Assembly (NCBI RefSeq): GCF_019104945.1
Contig: NZ_JAHRWW010000048.1
Coordinates: forward strand, 58,795-122,794
DNA: 64,000 bases
Direction: 5' to 3'
Origin: Thermomonas sp.
Lineage (GTDB): Bacteria > Pseudomonadota > Gammaproteobacteria > Xanthomonadales > Xanthomonadaceae
Each line of letters opens with the position of its first letter. The stretch's first letter is position 1. The notes under the pieces were generated by a model that had not been told where the DNA came from, did no database searches, and saw only the letters and a program-made list of their open reading frames with translations. A program made the translations under genes and the position numbers. Below are positions 39,066 through 48,907 of the stretch, piece by piece.

Positions 39066-42000
39066 GCCCGCTGAGCTTAATTGAAAATCTGTTTAACAGC
39101 GTGGGCAACGTGTTCTCGCGCATTCTTTCGCTTTACTCAAAAGGGGCAGATGCGGCGAAAACGCCGTGGCTGCGCCGCATCGTAGTTACGTTGGTGCTCT
39201 TGGTAGTGCTTGCGGGGCTGGTGTTTTTGGCGATGGCGATTGTCCCGCAGTTGCCGATGCGGTTTTGGCAGGTGCTTGGTTTGTGCGTTGTGGCGCTGGT
39301 GGTGCTGTGGTGGTTTATGGCCGGCCAACGCAAGGCTTCGCTTAAAGGACGCACGCGCAAGCGTATTGGCGACTTGGGGCCTGGGAATGCGGAAGAAGAG
39401 CGCGAGCCCGTTGCGAAGATGGCCGCTGCCATCGCGGAAGCGAAACGCACCATTGCGCGCGCACCTGAAATTGCACAAGGGCGCACGCCGCTGTATCGCA
39501 TCCCTTGGGTGCTATTTATTGGTGATCGTGTCGCCAATGTCGATGGGCTCTTGCGCGGCGCAAGCGAGGTGTCTCCTTTCCCCGCGTCCGATAAACCGCC
39601 GATGGATCCCGATGAAGTTTGGCGCTGGTGGTTTCATAAATCCATGATCGCCATCGAGATGCACCCACGCGTCGTGTGCGATACCGGTGCGCGTTTGGAT
39701 CGAGGGCTTTGGTATCAAGCACTCATGAAGCTTGCCGACGAGCGTGAAAAACTTCCGCTCAATGGAATTGTGGTGACTGTGGCAATTCAAACATTGCTTG
39801 GCCCCGCCGATGCGTTGAAAGAAACGGCCACGCGCCTACGCCGCTTGGTCGATGAAGCCATGGAGCATTTGCAGGTGCAGATGCCGGTGTATTTCGTGAT
39901 CAGCGGGCTTGAATCCTTGCACGGCTATACGCAGATGCGAGCAACGCTTCCAGTCGAAGCGTTCGCGCAGGCGCTGGGGCATCGGTTTGCCGAGAACGAA
40001 GTGGTGAGCGCAGCGGCAAGCGGACGGGTTGAGGAAATTATGCAACCCATCGAAGACCGCCTGCTTGCACTACGCATGACGGCATTACGCGCGCAGCACA
40101 CTCCGCAGCAGCGCCGTGCGATATTCGACTTCATTGAATCCATCCGCCTAGCGCGCACAGGGCTGACGCAGTTTGTGGGTCTGATGCTGGAAGATAATCC
40201 ATTCCAGCGTACCCCGCGCTGGCGCGGTCTGTATTTTGCTGGGGCTGCAGATACCGCAAACCGGGGCGGTGCATTCGTTGCCGATTTGGTCACGCGCTTT
40301 CTTCCAAGCGATCAGCCGCTTGCAAGCACGAGCTTTCGCGGCAATGCAGGGCAGCTCGCCATCGCGGGAGCTGGCGTGCTTGCCATGCTGGGCCTGTCTG
40401 CCTCTTTTGCCTACGGGCTGAAGGCGGCGCATCGCGATGATGCAGCACTTCTCGCGCAAACTCATAGTGCTTGTGCCGAGGTGGCCAACCGTACTTCAAC
40501 GGGGCGAATTGAGTGGGTCGCAAGCTGTGGCCGCACGATTGAAGCGTTAGAAGCAGCGCAAGGCGAAACCTCACTCAGCTTTGGTATTCGCCGAGCAGAT
40601 ACCGATATCGAGAAGCTCAAACAGCGCGTCATCAACGACTTCTCAAACCTAATTTTGGCGCCTGAAGATCAGATGCTGGCCACCGATATCGACCAGCATC
40701 GCGCTGGCCTCGATCATGTACTTGCGATTACGCAGCGGCTACGGCTGCTAGATCAGTGTCGGTCAGGTGGAGATGCGTGCCGCAAGCAGGAAATGGCCAA
40801 TAACGTCAGCTTCGACGCAAGGTCGCGCCTATTCGCCCCATTTGTTAGTGCAGAAAACGATACGCGGCGCGATAAAAGCAATGCGGAGGCGTTATTTGCA
40901 ACCTATCTTGGGTATCTGAGGTGGCAAAAAAAAAATGTTCTCGATGCAGAGCATGACCGGCTTGAAGGCCTTTTGGGCAGGCTGCTGAGCAATTACACGC
41001 CGCGTGCAGCTGATTTACAAAAATGGGCCGATGAACGTGGCGCGGCCATTTCACTCAGTACGTTTTGGCTTCCACAAGGCGCCGTTGTTGGTGTGGAGGG
41101 TGGCCTTGCGGTAGGTGTGTCACGGGCCTATACCCGCGACACGTGGGAAGGCGTGGTGCGCCCGATGCTGCAAACGCTGCGGAAGCAAACACCAGAACGT
41201 GCAGCGCGGATGGATGATCTGCGCGATGCTTATTTCCACGATTATTTTTCGCAATGGGCCAAGTATCAGGCCCAATTTAGCAGCGGTATTGCCTTATGGC
41301 GCGGGCGCTATGGTGAACTGTTAAAGCGCGCAAGTGATACCGATAACCCCTACACGCTTTTTTTTGACTCAGCCCAGCGCAACCTGTACGAGCTGCCGAT
41401 CGAGTGGCCGCTTGCGTCGCGCTGGGCGCTGACATGGTCAAACATGCGGGCGAAGTGGCTGTCGTCGTGGCGGCCTTTCGGAACATTTTTAGCGGGAAGT
41501 TTGCGTTTTGGAGGTGAGAAAATTCAGCCTCCCGTATGGCTGCTGGCGATGCGTGAAACGCAAATGTCCGTACTCAGTCGGCAAGACGCGCTTTATGCAC
41601 GTGCGTATTTACGCCTCACGGCAGAAGGTTCCGGTGAGGATGTCTATCAGCTGGCTTCCGATTTATTTACCAGCAAAGGTAAGGCCGATAAGCCGCCAGC
41701 AAGCGATTACACCACGCTTATCGATGCAGCCGATAAACCCGCCGAAAAATTCTCTACAGCCTTCAAAGGTGATGACCTAGCAGCGTGGTCCATTGTCCAA
41801 GGGCCAGCAAAACTACTGCTGTCACTTACAGTGCATCGCGCAGGCGAATACGTGCAGGCGCGTTGGCAAGAAAGTGTGGTTAAACCCTTGGCCGCACTTC
41901 CGCAAGAACAACAAATCGAAGCTCTTTATGGGCAACAAGGAAAGTTGTCGGCGTTCGTAAATGATTGGCTGAAACCGTTTATCACAGAAAAAGAGCGGCT

Positions 42001-42655
42001 TCCTGTCAAAGTAGATGGCGTGTCGATGCCACTTTCACCTGCCTATCAAGCGATGGTGGCGGCCGAGCGTAAATTTCAGCCAGTTCTGGGCGATGTGGCA
42101 CCGTTTCTGGCAGGGAGCTTTACGCTAATTCAGCCAAGCCGGATGGGAGCACTCGATGAAGGGCCATCCGGAACAACGCTAGAGATTGAGTGCCGTGAGC
42201 GCACCTATCGCGCAACATCAGCAGGTGAGTCGCTCGCAGAGGCCACAGCGCAGGTGTTTTGGTCGCCATCAAGCTGCTTGCAAGCGCGGCTGCGCATCGC
42301 CATCGCCATGCCCATGTCTGCAGCTACAGCCGAACAGGCATTTGATCCAGAAACAAGCGAAATGCGGCCCGCAGCACCGCAGGAAAATGAGTTTGCACTG
42401 ATTAAAACCTATGTCGGCACAGACGGCTTCACCCAGCTGCTTGCGGACTTTGCAAACGGATCGCACACCTTTGGATTAGATGATTTTCGCGATAGCTATA
42501 GCCCGGCGCAGTGGGCACAGCAGCGACAAAAGGCAGCAGAGGGCGGCTTTAGGGCTGCCCAAGTGTTTTTGAAAATAGACCTTTCGGACGAGATGAAGCG
42601 CTACCTCGGCGCAAGTACGGCGCGTGCGGAAGTGCCGAATGTAATTTTGGAATAA
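39062..42655 (+). CDS. tssM: T6SS membrane complex protein TssM (IcmF)
   Basis: N-terminal TM helices, IcmF-like region (VDGLLRGASEVSPFPA...), 1197 aa, between tssL and tssA. Confidence 0.92.
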   Translation: MSPLSLIENLFNSVGNVFSRILSLYSKGADAAKTPWLRRIVVTLVLLVVLAGLVFLAMAIVPQLPMRFWQVLGLCVVALVVLWWFMAGQRKASLKGRTRKRIGDLGPGNAEEEREPVAKMAAAIAEAKRTIARAPEIAQGRTPLYRIPWVLFIGDRVANVDGLLRGASEVSPFPASDKPPMDPDEVWRWWFHKSMIAIEMHPRVVCDTGARLDRGLWYQALMKLADEREKLPLNGIVVTVAIQTLLGPADALKETATRLRRLVDEAMEHLQVQMPVYFVISGLESLHGYTQMRATLPVEAFAQALGHRFAENEVVSAAASGRVEEIMQPIEDRLLALRMTALRAQHTPQQRRAIFDFIESIRLARTGLTQFVGLMLEDNPFQRTPRWRGLYFAGAADTANRGGAFVADLVTRFLPSDQPLASTSFRGNAGQLAIAGAGVLAMLGLSASFAYGLKAAHRDDAALLAQTHSACAEVANRTSTGRIEWVASCGRTIEALEAAQGETSLSFGIRRADTDIEKLKQRVINDFSNLILAPEDQMLATDIDQHRAGLDHVLAITQRLRLLDQCRSGGDACRKQEMANNVSFDARSRLFAPFVSAENDTRRDKSNAEALFATYLGYLRWQKKNVLDAEHDRLEGLLGRLLSNYTPRAADLQKWADERGAAISLSTFWLPQGAVVGVEGGLAVGVSRAYTRDTWEGVVRPMLQTLRKQTPERAARMDDLRDAYFHDYFSQWAKYQAQFSSGIALWRGRYGELLKRASDTDNPYTLFFDSAQRNLYELPIEWPLASRWALTWSNMRAKWLSSWRPFGTFLAGSLRFGGEKIQPPVWLLAMRETQMSVLSRQDALYARAYLRLTAEGSGEDVYQLASDLFTSKGKADKPPASDYTTLIDAADKPAEKFSTAFKGDDLAAWSIVQGPAKLLLSLTVHRAGEYVQARWQESVVKPLAALPQEQQIEALYGQQGKLSAFVNDWLKPFITEKERLPVKVDGVSMPLSPAYQAMVAAERKFQPVLGDVAPFLAGSFTLIQPSRMGALDEGPSGTTLEIECRERTYRATSAGESLAEATAQVFWSPSSCLQARLRIAIAMPMSAATAEQAFDPETSEMRPAAPQENEFALIKTYVGTDGFTQLLADFANGSHTFGLDDFRDSYSPAQWAQQRQKAAEGGFRAAQVFLKIDLSDEMKRYLGASTARAEVPNVILE

Positions 42656-42671
42656 CGAACATGGAGGGCTT

Positions 42672-43763
42672 ATGGCCATTGATTTGAATGAACTGCTTGC
42701 GCCAATTCCAGGTGATGATCCGGCCGGCAGTGATGCAAGCTTTTCTGATCAGTTCGATCGCATCCGTGAGGCGCGGAGATCCGATGATCCAAGCCTTGGT
42801 CAAGGTGACTGGCAGACAGAATTAAAGGTGGCCGATTGGCGAGAAGCACAAAGCCTTTCTGAAGATATTTTGCTGAGAACGAGCAAAGACTTGCAAGCGG
42901 CGGTCTGGCTGGCAGAGGCGGTGATTTCTCGGCATGGGTTGGAAGGGGCAAAGGATAGCTTCGATCTGTTAACCGGTTTGCTTGAAACGTATTGGGAAGG
43001 GCTTTATCCGCGCGCAGAAGATGGCGATGTAGAAGAGCGCGCCAGCAAGCTGGCTTGGTTTGCGACTTATGGTGCGCGTGCCCTGCAAATGATTATGCTC
43101 AATGACGATCCACAAGCAGCGCTGACGCTTTCCGGTTGGGTCGATTCGCGCGAAGTGGACAATATCGCAAGGCAAAGCAGCGATCTCTACGAAGAAGCAC
43201 TAGGCGAAGGGCGCATCAATGGCGAAACCTTCGACGGAAAAATGCAGACCGTATCGGAGGCACTTGTCCGCGAGCGCTGCGAGCAAGTGCAGGCTGCGCG
43301 CGATGCTTTTACGAAATTTAGCAGCGTGTCAGACACCAAATTAGGACGCGAGGCCCCTAGCCTTAATGCGATTGATGACGCGCTTAAGAAAATCCAAACC
43401 ATCTATTCGCGTGTGGCTTCTGCCAAAGGCTTGACGGGTGTAGGTGGTGCTGCGGCAGTGGAAGAGGCCGCCGTAGATGCTCCATTATCAGGCGGTGGAT
43501 CGATTGCCGCAGCTGGAGGGGCAGGGGTGGCGATCAATTTGAGCAGTAATAGCTTGGCGTCTAAAGAAGCAGCACTTCGCGCGCTAGGGGAAATTGCTGG
43601 GTTTTTCCGGCGCACCGAACCGCATAGCCCTGTTGCCTACCTACTAGACCGTGCGGTGACGTGGGCCAATATGCCGCTTGAACAGTGGCTGGCAGAAGTG
43701 GTGCGCGATGAAAGCACACTGTCGTCCATTCGCGACCGTGTTGGCCTGCCACCGAGCGAGTAA
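42672..43763 (+). CDS. tssA: T6SS protein TssA
   Basis: ImpA_N motif LLAPIPGDDPAGSDASFSDQFDRIREARRSDD...LLETYWEGLYPRAEDGDVEERASKLAWF. Confidence 0.93.
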   Translation: MAIDLNELLAPIPGDDPAGSDASFSDQFDRIREARRSDDPSLGQGDWQTELKVADWREAQSLSEDILLRTSKDLQAAVWLAEAVISRHGLEGAKDSFDLLTGLLETYWEGLYPRAEDGDVEERASKLAWFATYGARALQMIMLNDDPQAALTLSGWVDSREVDNIARQSSDLYEEALGEGRINGETFDGKMQTVSEALVRERCEQVQAARDAFTKFSSVSDTKLGREAPSLNAIDDALKKIQTIYSRVASAKGLTGVGGAAAVEEAAVDAPLSGGGSIAAAGGAGVAINLSSNSLASKEAALRALGEIAGFFRRTEPHSPVAYLLDRAVTWANMPLEQWLAEVVRDESTLSSIRDRVGLPPSE

Positions 43764-43921
43764 CGGCAAGAAACATATCGAACGGCATATGCCCAAGTTT
43801 GGCCGTCCGTTGGATGTTGCTTCATTCGCCACCTTTCTAGACTCAATGCCACGTCCCAGAGCCCACTGCGTCATTGGCTCCGGTTTTAAGAATTGCACCA
43901 TCCACGCGTTTGGGGATATCC

Positions 43922-44434
43922 ATGGCCAAGAAAGAAAGCACTCAGCACAAGCTTGATCGCGTACGCGCCCCACGCGTGCAGCTTACCTACGATGTTGAAG
44001 TAGGTGACGCCATTGAGAAGAAAGAACTTCCGTTTGTTGCGGGCGTCGTGGGCAACTTTAGCGGCCAGCCAGCCGAACCACTTGGCAAGCTGAAAGATCG
44101 TAAGTTTGTGAATGTCGATAAAGATAATTACGACGACGTTCTAAAGGGCATGAAGCCCCGCGTGCAGATGCAGGTGGATAACAAGCTGGCGGAAGACGGT
44201 TCAAAGTTAGGTGTCGAGCTCACCTTCAGAAGTTTGGAAGACTTTTCACCAGAGCGCGTGGCCAACCAGATCGACCCACTCCGCAAATTGCTAGAGGCAC
44301 GGCAGAAGCTGGCGGATCTCCGGAATAAAGCGGCAGGTAACGATAAGTTTGAAGACCTGCTCAACGAGGTGCTGCAAAACACCGACAAGATTGCGCAGCT
44401 GGGCAAGGAAGTTGGGCAGAAGTCAGACGAATAA
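43922..44434 (+). CDS. tssB: T6SS contractile sheath small subunit TssB
   Basis: HKLDRVRAPRVQLTYDVEVGDAIEKKELPFVAGVVGNFSG; start 43922 preferred. Confidence 0.95.
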   Translation: MAKKESTQHKLDRVRAPRVQLTYDVEVGDAIEKKELPFVAGVVGNFSGQPAEPLGKLKDRKFVNVDKDNYDDVLKGMKPRVQMQVDNKLAEDGSKLGVELTFRSLEDFSPERVANQIDPLRKLLEARQKLADLRNKAAGNDKFEDLLNEVLQNTDKIAQLGKEVGQKSDE

Positions 44435-44487
44435 CGCGCTGATTAAACCCTTTACACCATTCGACTCGAAAGCGAGCAAGGAACATC

Positions 44488-45972
44488 ATGTCCAATACAG
44501 AAACCCAAGCGGCCGTCGCCGCAACTGCAGAAGCCGCAGAAGGCGGCTTGCTTGATCAGATCCTTAGCCAAAGCAAAATTGCACGGTCTGATAGTGAGCG
44601 CAGCCGCGCGCGCGATCTCATTGCAGAACTGGTTGCGCAGGTGAGTGACGGTGCCATGACGGTCTCTGCCGACGCAATTGGCGCGCTGGATGCGCGTATT
44701 GCCGAGATCGATCGCGTGCTGTCTGAGCAGCTTTCCGAAGTGATGCACTCGCAAGAATTTCAGCAGCTTGAGGGCAGCTGGCGTGGCTTGAAGTATCTGG
44801 TGGATAACTCCGAGACCAGCACCAATCTTAAGATCAAAGTCTTTAACACCACCAAGAAAGAGCTGGTAAAAGACTTCAAGAGTGCTTCTGATTTTGATCA
44901 AAGCAGCCTGTTTAAGAAACTATACGAAGAAGAATACGGCACTTTTGGTGGCGCTCCGTTTGCAACGCTCATCGGCGATTTCGAGTTTGGTCGCCACCCG
45001 GAAGATATGTACCTTCTGGAAGAGATTTCCCATGTGTGCGCAGCGGCCCACGCGCCATTTTTAAGCGCGGCATCGCCGGAGCTGCTTGGTTTTGATGACT
45101 TTACCGAGCTCTCTGGTCCGCGCGATCTCGCCAAAATTTTCGATACCGTTGAATACGCCAAGTGGAAGAGCTTCCGCGCCTCAGAAGATGCGCGTTACGT
45201 TGGCCTCACCATGCCGCACGTATTAGGGCGCCTTCCGTATGGGCCGGATACGGAGCCGGTGGAGGCGTTCAATTTTGTTGAGCGAACCGATAGCGGGGAC
45301 CATGGCAAATACCTATGGATGAATGCCGCCTACGCATTGGGTACCAAAGTAACCGATGCGTTTGCTAAGTACGGCTGGTGCGCGGCGATTCGCGGGGTGG
45401 AAGGCGGTGGTTTGGTGGAAGGTCTGCCTACCCATACCTTTGCCACCGACGATGGCGAGGTGGCACTGAAGTGCCCCACTGAAATCGCGATTACCGACCG
45501 CCGTGAAAAAGAATTGGCGGATCTTGGGTTGATCCCGCTGGTGCATTGCAAAGGCACCGACTACGCCGCGTTCTTCTCCACACAGTCCACGCAGAAGGCC
45601 AAGGAGTACAACACCGATGCGGCCAACGCCAATGCGCGCCTGTCTTCGCAGTTGCAATACATCTTTGCGGTTAGCCGGATTGCGCACTATTTGAAGTCGA
45701 TGATGCGCGACAAGATCGGCAGCTTTGCTTCTAAGTCCAGTGTTGAGCTGTTCCTTAATAACTGGATTTCGCAATACGTGCTGCTGGACGACAACGCTTC
45801 GCAAGAAGCCAAAGCACAGTACCCGCTCCGCGAAGCGCGCATTGAAGTGGCCGAAGTGCCAGGTAAGCCGGGGGCTTATAAATCAGTTGCGTTCTTGCGC
45901 CCGCATTACCAATTGGATGAATTGAGCGTCTCACTGCGCCTCGTCGCAGAGCTGCCCAAGTCCGCACGCTAA
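44488..45972 (+). CDS. tssC: T6SS contractile sheath large subunit TssC
   Basis: LEGSWRGLKYLVDNSETSTNLKIKVFN; LIGDFEFGRHPEDMYLLEEISHVCAAAHAPFLSAASPELLG. Confidence 0.96.
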   Translation: MSNTETQAAVAATAEAAEGGLLDQILSQSKIARSDSERSRARDLIAELVAQVSDGAMTVSADAIGALDARIAEIDRVLSEQLSEVMHSQEFQQLEGSWRGLKYLVDNSETSTNLKIKVFNTTKKELVKDFKSASDFDQSSLFKKLYEEEYGTFGGAPFATLIGDFEFGRHPEDMYLLEEISHVCAAAHAPFLSAASPELLGFDDFTELSGPRDLAKIFDTVEYAKWKSFRASEDARYVGLTMPHVLGRLPYGPDTEPVEAFNFVERTDSGDHGKYLWMNAAYALGTKVTDAFAKYGWCAAIRGVEGGGLVEGLPTHTFATDDGEVALKCPTEIAITDRREKELADLGLIPLVHCKGTDYAAFFSTQSTQKAKEYNTDAANANARLSSQLQYIFAVSRIAHYLKSMMRDKIGSFASKSSVELFLNNWISQYVLLDDNASQEAKAQYPLREARIEVAEVPGKPGAYKSVAFLRPHYQLDELSVSLRLVAELPKSAR

Positions 45973-46008
45973 TTTTCTTTCCTATCCAAACCTTGAGGAG
46001 ATACTCAA

Positions 46009-46500
46009 ATGGCTTCCGATTATTTGCTTGAACTCGACGGTATCAAGGGCGAGTCGCTGGACGAAAAACACAAGGACAAGATCGAAATTGATTCGTTCTC
46101 GTGGGGTGTCTCTAATGCCGGCAATATGGGGCGCGGCGGTGGCGGCGGGACGGGCAAGGCGGACTTTCACGACATTCAATTCGTGAAGCAAACCGATAAG
46201 TCCAGCGCTTTGTTGGTCAAGGCGGCCGCGACGGGCGATCACATCAAAAAAGCGGTTCTCACCGCACGCAAGGCCGGAGGTAAGGCTGGGCAGGTGGAAT
46301 ACTTCAAAATCACCTTGGAAGATGTGATGGTGAGCTCGTTCACCACGGGTGGCAATGCGGGTAGCTCATCTATTCCTGTGGATAATTTCAGCTTGAACTA
46401 CACCAAGATGAAATACGAATACATGCCACAGAAGGCCGACGGCAGCCTGGAAGGCGCCATCGTGGCCCAGTACGACCGCGCGCTGAACAAGGCCACCTGA
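46009..46500 (+). CDS. hcp: T6SS tube protein Hcp (TssD)
   Basis: MASDYLLELDGIKGESLDEKHKDKIEIDSFSWGVSNAG...TDKSSALLVKAAATGDHIKKAVLTARKAGG. Confidence 0.96.
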   Translation: MASDYLLELDGIKGESLDEKHKDKIEIDSFSWGVSNAGNMGRGGGGGTGKADFHDIQFVKQTDKSSALLVKAAATGDHIKKAVLTARKAGGKAGQVEYFKITLEDVMVSSFTTGGNAGSSSIPVDNFSLNYTKMKYEYMPQKADGSLEGAIVAQYDRALNKAT

Positions 46501-46516
46501 TCTGTGTGCGCACTGC

Positions 46517-46556
46517 GCGGCCCGTCGTACTGGCTACGGCGGGCCGTTTCTGTTTT
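46517..46556 (+). terminator. Hairpin plus U-tract between hcp and tssE
   Basis: cggcccgtcg-tactggcta-cggcgggccg-tttctgttttt. Confidence 0.75.
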
Positions 46557-46594
46557 TGATGGCTTCTTGGTGATTAGCCGCAGGCGAGGTTGAT

Positions 46595-47035
46595 ATGCGT
46601 GGGTTGATGGATCGACTGGTCAATACGCCGCTACCGGAGGATACGGGGCGACGGATGTCGATCGTTGATCTGCGTAACAGTGTGTCACGCGACCTTGAGA
46701 ACCTGCTCAATACGCGCTCAGAAGGGGCGCGCACCATTCCAGAGACCTATAAAGAATGCAGGGCGTCGTCGTTGACGTTTGGCATTCTTGATTTTTCTGC
46801 CTATAGCCTACTGAGCCCGCATGATCGCGACCGCATTCGGCGCTCACTAGAGCAGGCAATTGGGCTTCATGAGCCACGGCTCACACGCGTGCGGGTCACG
46901 CTAGAGCCGCAGAATGAGCTGGACCGTGCGCTGCGCTTTCGCGTGGATGCACTGATGGATCTTGGTGACGATAACGAAAAAGTGCAGTTCGACGCAGTGC
47001 TACAGCTCAATACGCAGACTTATATGGTGCGCTAA
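46595..47035 (+). CDS. tssE: T6SS baseplate protein TssE
   Basis: lysozyme-like GP25 domain: SVSRDLENLLNTRSE...SLTFGILDFSAYSLLSPHDRDRIRRSLEQAIGLHEPRLTRVRVTLEP. Confidence 0.93.
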   Translation: MRGLMDRLVNTPLPEDTGRRMSIVDLRNSVSRDLENLLNTRSEGARTIPETYKECRASSLTFGILDFSAYSLLSPHDRDRIRRSLEQAIGLHEPRLTRVRVTLEPQNELDRALRFRVDALMDLGDDNEKVQFDAVLQLNTQTYMVR

Positions 47036-47043
47036 CCTGCCGG

Positions 47044-48645
47044 TTAACCGCCCTGTTTGGCGCGGCTGTTGAGCACAGCGGCCAGCATGGCTTCACGCAA
47101 GCGCTGCGGTGCGACGGGTTTGAACAGTATCGGAATATGCAGGTGAGCCAGCTCGTTGATTTGATCTTGGCGAGTTTCTCCTGTGACAAGCAAACGCGCA
47201 AAGCTAGGGGCTTCTGGCGGCTCGCCGTAATGCTGCGCGATGGCGCGCAGTACGTCCGGGCCACGGACATTGTTTTCTAGCTGCAGATCACTGAGCACAA
47301 GGTCGGGAGGCGAGGCCCAGCGTGGCAGGCGCTCTAGGGCTTGAGCTTGATCAGATGCGGTTTGCACGTCGCAGCCCCATTCTTTTAATAAGGTGCGCAG
47401 GCCTTCGCGGATCACCGGATCATCGTCTATGGCAAGTACACGCAAGCCGCTGATATCAAGCGGCGTGTCGTTATTTTCGCTGGCTTCGGCTGCAGTATTT
47501 TGACAGCGCGGCAGGGTGACAGAAATTCGTGTGCCACGCCCCACGCGTGAGGCCAGGCTAATACTGCTGCCGGTGAGCGCGGCAAGCTTGTGCACCGTGG
47601 CAAGCCCAAGACCTAGACCGCGTTTGTGTTCACCCGCGCGCTGCTGGGGCGGTTTGACCTGGAAAAATTCTTCGAAAACACGCTGTTGGTGTTCGGGCGC
47701 GATGCCGCAGCCTGTATCCCAAACGTCAATCCGTACACGCCCGTCCTTTTGATAGCGTGCGCCAATTAGAACGCCGCCTTCGTCGGTATAGCGCAGGGCA
47801 TTACTGACAAGATTATTGAGAATGCGTGCCAGCATGGTTCTGTCGCAATGCACGCAGACATCCGTTTTGCGCAAGATCAGGCGCAGCCCACGTGCTTCGG
47901 CCAGCATACGGAAATTGCGGCTCACTTCTTCAAATACGTGGTCGAGCACGACGCGCGCGGGCGTGGCGTGCATGCTGCCGGATTCAAGGCGCGAGAGGTC
48001 TAATAATTCGGAAAAAAGTTGATCGAGCGAAGCCACGCACTCTTCAATGTGTAGAATGCGCGCCACTTTGTCGGGGTCGGTTTCACCGGCGCGCAGTGTG
48101 GAAGAAAACAGTGTGAGTGCGTAGAGCGGCTGGCGAAGGTCGTGGCTGGCGGCAGCCAATAACCGCGAACGCGCAAGGTTTGCGGCCTCAAGCTTGGCGT
48201 TTTTATCGGCCAGCTCGATGGTGGTGCGGCCCAGTTCGCTTTGCATTCGGTTGCGCGTTGCGGTGAGCTGTTCTGAAGCCTGATTGATGCCACGCTGCAG
48301 GCGGTCGATGGCACGGTCTTCATGGCCTGCCTGAAGTTCGACCGCGGCCCCTTGGCCAAGCTGTTCCACGGCGCGGGTGATATCGGCCAGTGGCCGTACT
48401 ACTTGCACTGCAATTTCCCAACTGCTTTTAATGGCAAAGCCCAGTGCAATCAGCATCACAAGACTTGCGCCCCATAAAGCGGTATCTAAGTGCTCGGTAT
48501 TGGCAAACCACCACGTCACTGCAATGAGCAGCCCGTAGGCGAGCACAACCGCGCTGGCGATAGGGGCAACAACCTTCAGCAGCCAGCGCCGGAAGAGGGG
48601 GCTGTCTTTTTGAAGCTGGGTGGTGGGTGTTGGATTGGGCCGCAT
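47044..48645 (-). CDS. Hybrid sensor histidine kinase (HAMP-HisKA-HATPase-REC)
   Basis: AAASHDLRQPLYALTLFSSTLR (H box), NALRYTDEGG, GLGLGLATV, C-terminal REC LRVLAIDDDPVIREGL...DLVLSDLQL. Confidence 0.93.
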   Translation of the reverse strand: MRPNPTPTTQLQKDSPLFRRWLLKVVAPIASAVVLAYGLLIAVTWWFANTEHLDTALWGASLVMLIALGFAIKSSWEIAVQVVRPLADITRAVEQLGQGAAVELQAGHEDRAIDRLQRGINQASEQLTATRNRMQSELGRTTIELADKNAKLEAANLARSRLLAAASHDLRQPLYALTLFSSTLRAGETDPDKVARILHIEECVASLDQLFSELLDLSRLESGSMHATPARVVLDHVFEEVSRNFRMLAEARGLRLILRKTDVCVHCDRTMLARILNNLVSNALRYTDEGGVLIGARYQKDGRVRIDVWDTGCGIAPEHQQRVFEEFFQVKPPQQRAGEHKRGLGLGLATVHKLAALTGSSISLASRVGRGTRISVTLPRCQNTAAEASENNDTPLDISGLRVLAIDDDPVIREGLRTLLKEWGCDVQTASDQAQALERLPRWASPPDLVLSDLQLENNVRGPDVLRAIAQHYGEPPEAPSFARLLVTGETRQDQINELAHLHIPILFKPVAPQRLREAMLAAVLNSRAKQGG

Positions 48646-48699
48646 ACGTCAACTCTGCGATGACTTGGGCGAAACTTGCAACATACCGCGCGCAGGCAC

Positions 48700-48723
48700 A
48701 AAAAAACCGCCTATTGGCGGTTT
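48700..48723 (-). terminator. Rho-independent terminator downstream of tRNA-Pro
   Basis: Minus strand AAACCGCC-AATA-GGCGGTTTTTTT. Confidence 0.85.
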
Positions 48724-48746
48724 AATCGCAAATCGTACGATTTGAT

Positions 48747-48823
<77 letters not shown>

Positions 48824-48907
48824 ACTGAGCCGTGCATTTTAGAGGGATGCAGGCGTTACAGCAAGGGGGTAGCCCGGTTGAAATGCAATTTCAACGAATT
48901 TTGTGCG

